DNA of 64,000 nt from Membranipora membranacea (GCA_914767715.1 OU612065.1:30380001-30444000), one strand, 5' to 3'. Numbered from the stretch's first letter, positions 25,001 through 36,409 are shown. Translations and numbers: made by a program. Notes: generated by a model from the letters alone, not told the origin.

Positions 25001-25448
25001 GGTTATAATGTCTGATGTAGCTAGCTAGGATGGGAGCTTATAGAATGTAACGGGGTTGCATAAGTGTGAGCTTGGCATAGAGTAAGCTATCTCAAATGGA
25101 TCTGAAAAGGTGAACTTTTCCTTCTGTGATTACTTAACTCTTCTTGGTAAAACGATGTGGATGTAGAATGTTTAGTGGTTTATTAAAAAACGATGTGGAG
25201 GGATGTTGAGTAGAATGATGTTATTAGATTGATACTAATTCAGAGTTGTCTTCTCCATAGAATGGACATATGCAGTAAAGAGAGTTCTTTGGTCATGTTG
25301 AGATATTCACAGGTTTATTCATTTAATTTTAGGGGAGTTATACACAGAGGCAGCTGATGAGGCTATGGCCTCTATGAAGGGGAGATTAGCTAACCAGTAT
25401 TATATGAAAGCAGAGGAAGCATGGGGAGAGTGTGAGGAGGAGGAATAA
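13063..25448 (+). CDS. EEF2K: Eukaryotic elongation factor 2 kinase (alpha-kinase), complete
   Basis: Cytosolic Ca2+/calmodulin-dependent kinase that phosphorylates eEF2 and slows translation elongation. Exons: 13063-13287, 14185-14336, 14799-14859, 15403-15693, 17930-18107, 19265-19419, 20659-20791, 21205-21301, 22297-22398, 22989-23196, 23688-23882, 24205-24329, 24745-24923, 25333-25448; 738 residues, close to the human length of about 725. Seen: acidic Ser-rich N-terminus; calmodulin-binding stretch with W95, W103 and DPW (107-109); alpha-kinase domain from about 147 with Lys180 (NYVAKKY), Asp285 (VVDVQGVGDLYTDPQIHT), glycine loop GEGNLGTKG and zinc ligands H271, H323, C325, C329; Ser/Pro-rich linker (about 355-480); C-terminal SEL1-like helical repeats ending KGRLANQYYMKAEEAWGE. 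RQRTLS at S393 matches the human S366 regulatory site. The start codon lies 3 nt after a NAGNAG acceptor; exon 9 also has a NAGNAG acceptor (one Ser optional). Confidence 0.97.
13428..13448 (+). CDS. EEF2K: Candidate 21-nt in-frame microexon of EEF2K
   Basis: Flanked by TTAATCAG and GTAAGTATG, both strong splice sites. It encodes ATPEQRA in phase 0 between two phase-0 junctions (13287 and 14185), so it can be included or skipped without shifting the frame. It would insert just before the calmodulin-binding segment. Confidence 0.6.
16386..16466. repeat. ~80-bp inverted repeat (AGTATCTCTGATGA arms)
   Basis: AATTTAGTATCTCTGATGA pairs with TCATCAAAGATACTAAAATT; spacer about 40 bp. In EEF2K intron 4 (15694-17929), which holds no other supported coding sequence. 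Confidence 0.65.
17240..17435. repeat. GC-rich minisatellite, ~16-bp unit GCATTGGTGAGATGGC
   Basis: About 11 imperfect units of a GCATTGG(C/T)GAGATGGC type. CpG-rich and far above local GC. In EEF2K intron 4. It opens frames on both strands that are not genes. Confidence 0.85.
17452..17520 (+). repeat. tRNA-like B-box fragment, probable SINE remnant
   Basis: GTCGTGGGTTCGAGTCCCACTGGG is a good B box with T-arm, close to the SINE at 7334 (GTCGTGGGTTTGAATCCCACT). The 5' half does not form D and anticodon arms, so it is not scored as a tRNA. It abuts the minisatellite. Confidence 0.45.
17868..17880. repeat. Poly-G run
   Basis: Thirteen G, about 50 bp before the acceptor of EEF2K exon 5. Similar runs: C at 8151-8162, G at 9962-9973, C at 21001-21012, G near 63242. 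Confidence 0.8.
19098..19206. repeat. ~100-bp palindromic element (GATC..TTGCCTGCAT)
   Basis: GATCCGATTTGCCTGCAT on the left, ATGCAGTCAAATTGGATC on the right. In EEF2K intron 5. Same family as 19625, 24405, 34323, 53464, 60988 and 63024. Confidence 0.7.
19625..19715. repeat. ~100-bp palindromic element, second copy
   Basis: Begins GTTTGATCAGATTTGCCTGC and ends GCAACTCCAAATTGTATC followed by AAACTCGATC. EEF2K intron 6. Confidence 0.65.
20440..20535 (-). repeat. tRNA-like SINE head
   Basis: On the minus strand, an A-box-like ATGCTCAGTGCAAAGGATAA and a B-box-like GAGTTCAAGTCCTGTCTGGG. Too long and too poorly paired for a tRNA. EEF2K intron 6. Confidence 0.5.
20957..21038. repeat. TAGCCTGTCTTGACA hairpin family copy with poly-C loop
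   Basis: TAGCCTGTCTTGACAAGC against AAGCTTGTCGAGAAGGCTA; the loop contains C12. EEF2K intron 7. Confidence 0.75.
21114..21154. repeat. Perfect-arm hairpin CATAGACAAAACAC
   Basis: CATAGACAAAACAC (21114-21127) and GTGTTTTGTCTATG (21141-21154) are exact reverse complements with a GT-rich loop. EEF2K intron 7, about 50 bp before exon 8. Confidence 0.75.
22068..22133. repeat. TAGCCTGTCTTGACA hairpin family copy
   Basis: TAGCCTGTCTTGACAAGC against AAGCTTGTCAAGACAGGTTA, with a G-rich loop. EEF2K intron 8. Confidence 0.75.
22600..22672 (-). repeat. SINE body fragment sharing the 7334 module
   Basis: Contains GGTCGGAGCACACCTGGGG, the reverse complement of the module at about 7438-7460. No tRNA head seen next to it. 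Confidence 0.45.
24405..24500. repeat. ~100-bp palindromic element copy
   Basis: GTTCGATCTTTTTGCCTGC on the left; AGCAACTCCAAATTTGGAC and AAACTTGATC on the right. EEF2K intron 12. Confidence 0.65.
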
Positions 25449-25454
25449 ATAAAA
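25444..25454 (+). terminator. Polyadenylation signal overlapping the EEF2K stop codon
   Basis: The sequence around the TAA stop (25446-25448) reads AATAAATAAA, so two overlapping AATAAA hexamers begin inside the last codon. If used, the 3' UTR would be only some 15-30 nt. AATAAA-like sequence also occurs near 25668. Confidence 0.5.
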
Positions 25455-28400
25455 GCTAGAGTCGGATCTCATTATGTTGTCTTCTCTTAACATTCTTCAT
25501 TTCTCTAATACAATGTATCTGGGAGATTTTTATTAACTTGCTTTCTGATGAGGAGAGAAAACTGCCTTATTTAAACACAATTCGGTTGAAAACTGTAAAA
25601 AAAATCACAAAATATCGAAAATCATTTGCTCAGAAATATTAAAAAAGATACATAACACCATAAAATTTAATAAAAAAAGAAAATGATTCTCATTTGACAC
25701 CAAAAATTTAATTTTCTTTTACTATGCACCTTTTTTTAACTGTCAGACAGTACCTTTTTTTTTGTTAATTTTTCATCGGAAAAAAAATGAACAGCCTTAT
25801 TTACATGTGTGTCATGTATAGCCAGTGAATTGCCGATCAGCTCATATCTGTTTGATTCCTTATTGTCTGAATGTGGTAGTCTGGATTTCTTAAAATATGT
25901 CAATAAAATGTTCAAGATGAAGATCTCAGTGTGGTGTTTGGTTGATTCAAGAGTGTTCTTGTCTTTGATGGAGATAACACAGCAATAAATTGTATTATCA
26001 GTGTACACGTACAGGTACCAAGAGTTCACAACAGATAGCTAGAATATACCTCGCATGGAAGATTTAAAGAGGGCAGACGGTGGATGATACTTATTGCTAC
26101 TCTCACTTCATCATTCGTGTGCATCGAAAATCTCCAATTACAATCTAAAACTATGTCATGAATGTCAATGTTGGGAATTCGTCGCATATTGGTGGATCCA
26201 ACAAATCCTAGCCGCTGCAAGCATATGTTGAATGCTAATGATGATAATAATATTAACCAAAAAGCTTAATTGCATCCATAGTTCTCTTGAACCACTCTCG
26301 ATGACACCATCAAGCTTTTCTCTCGTCCGCTCATCACTCCTATTAAACATCGTCTCATGAAGACCACTCAGATAAACCACTTGATTCTGGGAATATAGAC
26401 AAACAAATTTAAAAGTAGTATCATATGACTTGTTGGGTGCCACTTCACCTAATCAACTGATCAATATAGGTCAGATTTTCATTTCCTCACCTCAGCAGCA
26501 CAAAGCGTCCAAAGCAGTCATTTCTGATGTGTTTTGTATAAATGTTATTCATGTCTAAAAAACTTCCCCCTTTTCACAAATACTAATAAAAAACAAAATG
26601 ATTACTAAGCTTGAGCTCAAATTTGGATAACTACTCTTTTCCAAGTTATGCCGTGAAGCCTTACCTCAGTAGCCCCTCTTTTGTTTTAGTCATCAAACAA
26701 ATAAAAGTGGGGTCACTGCAATAAGGCTAATTCCATGTTATTTTTATCTGAGCCACGAGCACTGATGACTAGAAAGAGAGAGAGAGAGGACAACTAATAA
26801 GCTTATAGTTGCGATCAAAATGACAATTAACATTTGGAATCCTATCTGTGCGGAGGCGGACTTTCATATGACCTTACGCTTGAGATCAGGAGAAGTTCTC
26901 AGAATCTGCAGTTCTCTCCAACCCTGACCATCTACAGCCCTGGCAGGAATAAGCTGGCAAGCAAGGGTTAATAGCACTTTGATCCGCATCTTGCTCAACA
27001 CAACATCATGAATATAAATCCCTTAGAATTGATGGTTTAGAGGTTAACACAAAATTCCCATGGCACCATCGAGTGACAGCAGTGCAGCTTTGTGTGAGGA
27101 CTCGTATTTGCGTAATTACATGTGTCTGAAAATTCCACTATTATAAATGAGTACAGGCCTTTATACTTTTTCTAGCTTCACTCGTCCTAAGGGATACACA
27201 ATTACTTCATGTAGTCCATCTTATCATCGTACAATAACCGAAGCAGCAGTGGCAGCAGCTGCACTAAGTAATACTGCAAATGGCAGCAGCAAATCATAAA
27301 GAATAAGAATCAGCCGATTTATATGAAAACTACATGTCCGATAGCATTATCCTGCCTGGCAGCTTCTTTCTATGCCTCAAGTATATAACATTTGACTAAT
27401 GCTGTACTTGATTTTATTGGCGTTTGGCGTCGTGTTATATTGGCGCTTGGTGTGTTATATGGAATTGATTTCTAGTTAATCAGATTATGTGCTATTGGTG
27501 TTAGAATAGTGAGAATGATTAAAACATTGTATGAGGGTGGGACCACCCTGTAAACAGTCATTCTGCTGTCAGCTAAATAAAAGCAGCAAGTTTCCGACTG
27601 TTGTATTAGCCAGCAGGCCTCTAGCTATATGTGCCCTCCCAACAAGCCACGCTCCTTGTCAGGGTTTCTATTTGTATATCTTGGCGTCATAATGCCAAAA
27701 TCAGATTTATGTGTCAATTCGAGCGTTTAGTTTAGCCCATATAGATGATAGCCAATTTCAGAGATCTAAGCTTGCCTCTGGAAAGACAATGCGTACAACG
27801 TTATGCCTGTTCTGGGTCTCAAAGAGATGTCTATATGTACAAAAAACCTTAGCAATCACACAAATTATGCTTTGATGAAGAAAATGGACTGAACTGATTG
27901 CATTGAAAGTTTCTAAAGGACAGTGGGTGTAAAGATGAACATATTCATCAATGTCAAAAAGAGTTTTGATTTTTCAAAGAGTAATACATCAAAAATTCTT
28001 TATCGTGTGAGTGGGCATCGAAAGTAGCCCCACATGTATGAACTATGAGGTAGTTCGCTTTACGCAAAAGGTTGTTGCCTCTTTGAAGCTATTGCCTAGA
28101 GGATGCTGCAGAAAATGGCTTGGAACGCTACTACAGTGTCATGGTTATAAGTGGTATATATGAGCAGCTCACTTGTTGTGAAACATTAAAGTATACTATG
28201 CGCATCCAGGGTGTCCGGATGACGGCATCCCTTGGGAGCAGCAGAAGTGGGAGGGAATTGATGACGCTGTTTCATCGTCCATTCATTCTCCTGAGGTTTA
28301 CATCATTAACAAGGTCCATGTTCAACATCCCACTTCAGGCGATTTCTATTGTTTCACTTGTTTGTGTAAACCTCAGATTAGACACAGCTCAAAGAGCACA

Positions 28401-29052
28401 ACTCCCAGGAGCTTTACTGCCAGACTACCAGGATATCAATCTAGGGGACCAATGGAGAATACAGCCCTGACCAATTATCTATCAAATATTTCAAATCTTC
28501 GATCTCTTTAAGTAGTATATCAGCACAGATGTTGATTTATCAGCTCATGGGGGAGGGTGCCCCATTCAGCCTCAGATGTGTACAATTATCTGTTATATCA
28601 TATTCCTATACTCACTACATTTGTATTCAAACAGAAATTTATCCTATTGAAGTATTATTTTTAGAAAAAATACCATCACAATAATACTGTTTGCTTTTAC
28701 TCAGTAGAGTTTTATTTTGGTTGCGTGTCCCACTCTCACACCTTATTAGACAGCAGGTTATGGACAACTTTGTGACAATTGGTTATATACTGAGCTGGCA
28801 GCATGGCAGCATTGGTGATATTACTCTCACCGTCTCACATTCATTGTTTTCTTTATCTCGGATACATTATTGTTTTTGATCTGATTATAGCTATAACTGC
28901 TGCAGTGTTAACAGCTACGCACCTCCGGGAGTAATATTGTCATTGAATAAAACGTGCTACATAGGCTTTACCATACACAATTATTGATTTGGATATTGAC
29001 AACTATAAAACATAGTCGCATCACAGTTTATACTATCACATTATTGAACACC
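25449..29052. other. Intergenic region between EEF2K and the MATH-domain gene
   Basis: Apart from the doubtful minus-strand frames at 25740-26443, nothing firmly coding. A GA repeat at about 26776-26790, a CAG/GCA-rich patch at 27240-27295 and an open plus-strand stretch at about 28186-28511 without start or clear splice sites were seen. The promoter and any 5' exon of the downstream gene should be here. Confidence 0.5.
25740..26443 (-). pseudogene. Weak minus-strand coding remnant of unknown family
   Basis: Three adjacent open stretches in different frames read on the minus strand: one after a possible acceptor at about 26395 (NQVVYLSGLHETMF..), one at about 26220-26045 (RLGFVGSTNMRRIPNIDIHD..) preceded by TTGCAG, and one at 26029-25740 (NSWYLYVYTDNTIYCCV..). 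The first two could be joined in phase by a 43-nt intron, shorter than any other in the window; no plausible join to the third was found. I do not recognise the product. It could be a decayed gene, a real short-intron gene or chance. Confidence 0.2.
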
Positions 29053-32000
29053 ATGGCCAAGCTACATAGGCTGGTGAAGTCTGACGATCGAGCTAATACG
29101 CATGTTCTTACGTTTATCTTACCTATAACCATAGGATCAGAGGCGGCTAAAGACATCATATCTACCGAGTTTGGATGCGGATATCAGAAATGGAATATAT
29201 CTTTGATCAAACAGGAGAAAGAGTCGCATATAGGTGCATATCTATCATTGAAGAACCCTAGCCCAGGAGCGCATGTCACCTGCGACTTTGGATTTACTAT
29301 GCTTAACAGAGGTCATTATACCTCCAACGAATCTTTCATGGACTCGGGCAAGGTATTCACAAAACAGCATCCAACTCACGGCCGTAAGTCATTCATATCA
29401 ACAAATGATATCAAAAACCCAGCAAGAGGCTTCATCATGGACAAGGACCAGCTAATCTTAGAGGTAACACTATGCAACTTTAAAACTTATTTTGAGTACC
29501 AGCTACAGCTACCTATGACTGAGAAAGATAAAGCCAAGTATCCACCTAACGATGTGAGGCTGGAGACCGGGTTCTTCCCTTTTGGAGGGATGGAGTGGAA
29601 CGTCAACCTGAAGATTAACGAGAGGAATCCCCAGGATGTACGAGGAGGCAGTACAGTGACAATCAAACGCCTGTCAAACCTGGAGCATTACTGTAAATTC
29701 AAGTACCGTATTCATATAGGGGTAATTGAACCTACACCACTACCCGGTACTAAACCCACACCACCAAAGCCAGTCATGCACAACCCTCACAAGTCACAAG
29801 TTATCAGTAGTAACGAAATGGACTCGCTGTTCATCGAGGAGAACACACAAGATAAACTAGTACTACCCACCAACATCTACAAGCTGGCTACGCTGAAGGG
29901 CGTCATCACAATCAAAATAGAATGCTACCAGGCAACCTTACTGACTCTTCTCTCCATACCCATGGACAGAAATCGTCACCGGGCGCTTCGCTGTTACGAC
30001 AGGGATAAACAAGCCTGGCTACTCGAGGCTCATATGAAATCCGATAAACTCAAGTTTTATATATTTTATGCTGATATAGGAACGGTACCCAGAGGCTGTA
30101 TTCGTATGATGAACATCGGAGTCAGTGTATTACCCGCTTATGGTAATATCAAACTCGTCAAAGCTATCAACTCACCTTACACTAAATATTATACACAGAG
30201 GCCACAAGATGACTTTGGGCTTGAGATCCCCACTGCAATACCAATGAAAGATGTAAGTATAGGCAATATGCAAGAAATGCTCAGCCATGCGCATTTGTAA
30301 CTTCTAACAGTTTTTGACTATGAAGTTTTGAGGTTTAATCTTCTCTCAGGGTGTCCTGAGAACAAGAAGGTAGCCCAGTCTTACACACCAGCAGCTCATT
30401 CGTATGTTCTCACTTCCCTACCGCTTACTCCTTTCCCATTTTCTTCTAAATTCATAGATAATTGTCAACCCTTCAGTAGTTTAGAAAAAATGGCAGGGGA
30501 GACAAAAATCTTGAGGATTCATAGTGACATCAGCTGATTATTCAATTATAATGTTTAAAAGTATTCCAAGGCACGCAGTACCTCCCTTAAAACTACAGGT
30601 CTGAAACTGCATCATACCTCAATCGAAAGTTACCACAAAGTTAAAATTTAACTTAAGACTCCAAAGTCATGATTTCAGCACGGCAACGGCAAATATTCTT
30701 CATTTAATTTTGCCCGTATGGGTACGGGGATATTTTTGAGATAGTCACTCCAGAGTGGTCAGGACACATGTTTTCTCACTTAATAAGTCCAGAGAGCTTG
30801 GGAAGCAGTATAACTGTCTTGCTGCAGAAGCGTTATATTGAAATGTGAAATATCACCTACATGGTGAAAAGAAAGGAAGTGTGAAAAGTCAGACGAGGTG
30901 TTTAAAAGCGTTTTTATCGCACGGATGGACTGATATCACATCTCATGACATGTAGCTTACCACGCGCTGCCGATGACTTGCAATAAAGTATTTTTAGATG
31001 CGCTAGAATTAAATAGGCATAGTGGGTGAGATATTTAGATGTGCTAGATTTAGCAGAACAATGGGTGAGAAAATGAGAAGCGCAGTGGGTGAGAGATTAC
31101 TCATCAAGGCATGCATGTGGACACCTGCTGATGTCTGTATTACCCTCAGATTCTCCTATCATACTGATTTAGAATAATTAAGAAGTGCAGGAGTAAAACC
31201 TGTTTATAGTACGGATGGCGTTCTCGGGGGAAGTCGTGTACTTGCACTCACGAATGGCTGCTCAATCTTGCTCATTTCCCTCACATGGCTAGTTAAAAAT
31301 AATGTGATAAATTTGAGTCTTTCAGCTAACTAAAAGTCAATAAGGTAGAGGATGTCAGATCTATTCATAGTAGAACATACTTGAAATGATGAAATGGAGC
31401 GAGTTTGAGACAATAGGTTAGTTTGACACTCATCATTCTACATGCCTGAAACTACCAAAGCGGCACAGAGAACAATAAAAGCGGGCAGAACAATAGCGAT
31501 AGTCAGGCTGAGCCAATCTTTTAACAGCTGTGCGTGGTGTGAGATTTTAATGATTTCTTTGCTACTCTCTATTGATATATACTAGTAAGCAGACATAGGT
31601 GGCATTGTTAACGTGCTATTATTCTTCATAAATAAATCAAACTATGACAGTGAGAAGCTTGTTGCTGCCGCTACTTCTGCCTGCGCTGCTGCCGCCGCAG
31701 AATATGAGTTGACCTGTTTTAGACTCTGAGTAGAGCCTATAATCAATAATCACTCATATGGTTCACTGCTGCAATCAAACATGCTGTTTAGTCACCGACC
31801 TGTTCGAAGTGTTTAGTCACCGACCTATCAACCTGTTTAGTAACCGACCGGGTCGTTCGGCCTCAATCTTCCGCCCCCTATCTGTCAGTCCACGGAAGCC
31901 ATAGCTTCAATAACCCGTTCTGTAAATCACATTAAAAAAGTCTAAAAAAAGAAAAGACGAGGGCACAACCTTTCTTTACAAGCCCAGAGCAGACAGGCTT

Positions 32001-35000
32001 TATTACTCAGCATTATATGAAGCCCTTATTACACAACTTGATATGACAAAAAGTTGTTATTGTCTTTCTGTGTTTGCGTTTTGTGCTAATTTTATTTCAT
32101 GATGAGCTAATGTATCCCAAGAGATTTTGAGCATATCAAACTCTATTATGATAACGCATGTGAGGCGGCAGCGGCAGCAAGGGACACAACGTAACGATGC
32201 CAGGCAACACTAATGTAATAATATGCAGATCCAGACGTCAACTCTGCTATGTATCGTATTATACAGTTACTCGAATTGTGTATCGTAAACTCATTGCCTT
32301 AAACGGAATTCACAAAAGACTTGCCCGTCGGCTGACCTTATATACCATATGTCTATGTCATATACTCACGATATACATCATAACTTCAAAATTCATAATC
32401 AGGTTCGAAATCCTAAAATGCTATAAAGTCATCGTAGTTAGGTAGAAGCGGGCTGGGAAACCTTATAATCAGTTGGAATTGTCGTTTGTTTGAGATCGGC
32501 CATCAGTAGGTACTTAACCAGTGGCATAGTGATGACAGTTAATAGCGTATCTACCATATAGTGGTGTGATTGTCAATAAGGATATTGGTGTTCAAATTAC
32601 ACCATCCTATCCATTAGACATTAGTTTAGAGAGGGCTTCAACTAACCACACAATATACAGATCAATTAAAAAACGGCCAAATGTACCACCACATGGGCTT
32701 AGTCGAATGTGTATATGTATGCAAACTAATATGATCTAGATCGGATGGCTGCATCTGCCATTTAAAATGTTCATTTCCGCTCCAGCAAAACCATCGGTGA
32801 AAAATACCCTGCCAATAGCACATGCTAATTCCACTCCTAGGCTGTACTCAAGATTTCCCTTGAAGATCAAGTATTTTATAGTAGCACCAACCTGAACCTA
32901 TCCTCAGAATTTCATCACGTTGCATTTTGGGATACTCCCTATTATCCCGTTAGAATAAGTAATACTGTAATACTGCTAGACAATTGGGACCTTTTTGCCT
33001 GTTGATGAATATTCCCAGATATTTTGGATGTTTCAAAGCCTTTCCACAACCTTTGAGAAAAAAGCTCTCTGTCCTTATTTTTAACATTTACCCTCATAAC
33101 CTTTCCACACAATTTTCTATTTAGTTTTTACCTGTGGCAGTGTGGATATTGAATGAAGTCCTTTCCATAGAATCTCGCCCGAGATTCATTGCTCTAACAA
33201 GAATGGTTGTGATCTTCTTTAGATTATAGACACAAAGAGTATATACATCTACGATAACACAAACTCTCTGACTGTGCAGTTAGAATGGGGAGACTCTTAT
33301 CTGCTAAAGGAAATAGAGTACAGCGTGGTCGACAATGTGACACGCCTTCATAAAATGCAAATGAGGTAAGTGACGATTAAAACCAAGATGTTCACAGTAT
33401 ACCTACTATTTTGTCAGTGACAGTAGTCTTAACGAGGGCCACTTTTTTGTATTTGTGGCTGCGCCGTGAGGGCTATAAAAGCTTCACAAAGACATTTACT
33501 TATCCCTTCATTGACCAGTGTAACAAAACCACAAACAAAGGGTGATGAATGTTGCATTTTTAACATATCAGCAGCAGCCAGAAGTTCACTAGCTGCTGAG
33601 CTATATTTTGGTTGCCGAGAATTATATTTAATTGAAGTGTCCAGTTAGCGTTGGAGATCGATATCACATCCCAATCAGTAGACTTTTGGGCAGCCTCCAC
33701 TTAGTTTTCATAAATATCCATCAGATATTTTTAAAAATGATTTAAAAACTTGCATCATTGATTATGAGACCAGGAGAAGTTGTTTTTGAGTTAGTTTGAA
33801 GTTTGAATAAGAACACCATATCCAGGCTGCTTATGAATCACGCTTGTCACATGTCATTACAAGCAAATAAGTTTTGCGTTGTTTATCATGGATACAATGA
33901 TTTTTTCAGGGTTGGTAAATGGCAGCGTGTTGAGATAAGTTTGCTTGACCCCTCCCACATCAGAATAAAAGTACTTCAAACAGATTCCGCACATAAACAT
34001 TGGGGGCATACTTTTTAAAATGATCTCATTAAGGAGTGAAAGTTCTCACATTGAGCATGTCAGCAGAATGATATTAATTCATGCCTAAGGGAAGCAAGGG
34101 CAGGGTTTACAAAGAGAATGAGACAAAATGAAAAATCAATACAGCAAACTAGGTTGCAGAGAGTTCACGAAGCTATCCATTATTCTTGATGTTCCAAACA
34201 AGTCAACGTTCAATTTTACTGAGCTTTTCAAGATAGCATGCAATTCACTTATCATTACTATGGCTTTGCTGTTGTGCTGGGGGTCTGGGCAACCAATGAG
34301 AGCAAATATATTGCCAGTGTTTCACTAGATCAAATTTAATGCTGTTGCCTGCATTCCAGCTGCTCCTTTCCGCTGGTCACGCCTTTGCCTGCGGCGTGAC
34401 CAGTGGATCGAGAGCAACACCGAATGCAGGCAATGGACCAAACCTGGTCTAGTGTTTCACCCATCAACCCATTAATAGAGTATTTATAGGTTTATGCAAG
34501 AAGGGTGGGATACCACCCACCTCCCTAATTATCCTAATCTGATGTTTTCAGTAAAGAGATGCAACTCCTACAGAAGGAGAACCTTATCCTTGAGAAGCAG
34601 GTACACAGCTATCAAACAGCCATAGCACAGAAAGACTCTAAAGGGGAATATGATCCTATGGCGACCAGACCCCAGCCTCCGGGACAGGCACAGCCAGGCT
34701 ATAGTGATTACGACAGAGTGCCTGTACAGTACGACCAGTATGGCAGGCCAATCAACAACATGGCGGCAACCAATCAGAATCCAATGGGCATGACAAATCA
34801 AATGGGAGGCATGAACACAATGGGGCAGATGCATAACAATAGCCGTGACCCATATGGTAACACCACTGGAATGCAGCAGACCAATATAGGAGGCCCTGGA
34901 GTGGGTGGTCCTAGTATGGGAGGTCAAGATCGGGGTTTACCCAACCATTCTTCAGCCTACGATACTGGATACAGTAAAAATGATCTGGGTATGCAGGATC

Positions 35001-35731
35001 CGTATGATCAGAGGTCTCATCAGTCTCGTGTCAGTGGTAGTGGTGGTGGCGGTGGTGGGGTGTACTCTCAGGATGGCAGTCTCCCTGTACCAGCTGATCG
35101 TAACCCGAGATCAAGGAGTGCTGATCCAGCGTCTCACTATGTGTCCCCCGTACCGGAGAGGAGGCCTAACAGGAGGAACTCAACCGCTGGAGCTGAGTAT
35201 GCCGACTTCCTGGAGCAATCCCCAAACAGCCGCTATAACCGTCACACCTCCGTTAATGATGGGTACAGGTCTGATTCAGGTTATCGATCAGATACGATGG
35301 GAAAGAACAGCGACCCACGAGGCTATAATGATCATTACAATGGTAAGGACGGTAGGCCCAGACCGTCTATGAGATCAGGTAAGCCGAGTGATTCACGCAG
35401 TGATTATGGCGATTACTACAGCGAGAGGAGGCCGAAGCAGAGTTATGAGCGTGACAGAGACATCGACGCTTACAGTGACAGAAGTCATAAAAGTAGTGGT
35501 GGCAGTCGCAGCGCTCGCTCTCAGCCCATCGGTGACAGCAGACGTAATAACATGTTGAACTCTAATGTACCAACAGGTCGGGCTTCGTATGCTGGTTATG
35601 AAAATGAACATATACCGCACGATAACGGGCGTCCAGGGTCGTCTTACCCCAACACACCAAGAACTGGCAGCCGTGGTGGATATAGTCGAGGCATGGAGGA
35701 TAGAAGAGCGATGGAGAACGGGCCCCGATAG
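29053..35731 (+). CDS. Unnamed MATH/TRAF-like protein with coiled coil and long disordered tail
   Basis: Exons 29053-30252, 33223-33365 and 34552-35731 join in phase to 840 residues. The ATG at 29053 is preferred over an in-frame one at 28954 because of its CACCATGG context. Residues about 15-140 look like a MATH domain (GYQKWNISLIK, GAYLSLKN, CDFGFTMLN, RKSFIS, GFIMDKDQLILEVTL). Two further beta-rich parts (about 168-222 and 275-370) may be diverged relatives, separated by a Pro/Lys linker. Residues about 445-480 (KEMQLLQKENLILEKQVHSY) form a short coiled coil; the final ~370 residues are low complexity, rich in Gly, Ser, Arg, Tyr, Asn, with RRNST and several RSxSD/YRSDSGYRSD motifs. MATH plus coiled coil recalls TRAF-like adaptors that trimerise, but no RING, BTB or peptidase part is present, so function is unknown. 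The first intron (2.97 kb) is non-coding. Confidence 0.82.
30253..33222. other. Large intron 1 of the MATH-domain gene
   Basis: No exon supported. Holds a three-fold repeat of a GTGGGTGAGA-containing segment (about 31015-31095) and the TTAGTCACCGACC repeat (31785-31860), plus a GC-rich GCTGCCGC patch at 31660-31700. Confidence 0.6.
31785..31860. repeat. Three direct copies of GTTTAGTCACCGACCT
   Basis: GTTTAGTCACCGACCTG, GTTTAGTCACCGACCTA and GTTTAGTAACCGACCGG follow one another about 22-27 bp apart. Spacing is irregular, which fits repeated protein-binding sites or a decayed minisatellite. Confidence 0.7.
34323..34443. repeat. ~120-bp palindromic element, best-paired copy of its family
   Basis: Left CTAGATCAAATTTAATGCTG, TTGCCTGCATTCCAGC; right AATGCAGGCAATGG, CTGGTCTAG. 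The interior CGCTGGTCACGCC / GGCGTGACCAG is also palindromic, so nearly the whole element folds on itself. About 110 bp before exon 3 of the MATH-domain gene. Confidence 0.75.
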
Positions 35732-36403
35732 CTTCTAGGTCGATTCATACATTTTAGTAACTGACTACACCATCATCATTGCTCGGCATATACACACATC
35801 TGCTCTGCTCTCTATTACATCACAAACAATATTGGTACACGTCCACTTCCATTCAAAGGTAATGGTGTCACATTCTGCGGAGACAACTATCCATGCAATC
35901 TGGGGGTGGATGCTTAGTTATACATAGATGAGCTATAATATTCTACGTCACCAAGGTGCCTCTCATACATTATTATTAGGCATATGCAATGAGTTTCAAA
36001 ATTTAATATATGGCAGCATCATTGTGCAATTAACAAACAAAACCTGATATCACAACTTACTTTGAACTTTGCATTAACATTGTCAATTTTATTTTTGTAA
36101 CAGCATGTGCAATTCCAAACAGGAAATAACTTGGCTGTGATTCTCATTCATGTTAAACTCCAATTTTCTTTTATAAATATGTCTGTAACACAAACCCCAT
36201 TGCTTTACATGTTTTTTTCCACCTTTCCGATGAGTAGTAGGAGTGAAGTCACGTTTATTAGATAGAATAGAAGACAGAATAACGACAAGTCACATCATAA
36301 CTTTACTTTGTCTTAAATTCTGAGCCTGGTCTCTCAAGGCATATCAGATATATTACATAAATCGCTTTAAGTCATTATGTACATTTTCTCTTTGCGCATT
36401 TAT

Positions 36404-36409
36404 AATAAA
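36404..36409 (+). terminator. Candidate polyadenylation signal of the MATH-domain gene
   Basis: AATAAA about 670 nt after the stop at 35731. No earlier perfect hexamer was noticed. Confidence 0.4.

Noticed and set aside
28186-28511. Open plus-strand stretch (HPGCPDDGIPWEQQKWEGIDDA..) upstream of the MATH gene
   Set aside because: No start codon, no convincing acceptor or donor, and another frame of similar length overlaps it. Could be revisited as an exon of an unknown gene.
34568-35372. Antisense and alternate frames (119 and 155 residues) over the MATH-gene tail
   Set aside because: Shadow frames of the low-complexity coding exon; the main frame runs through to a stop with consistent splicing.
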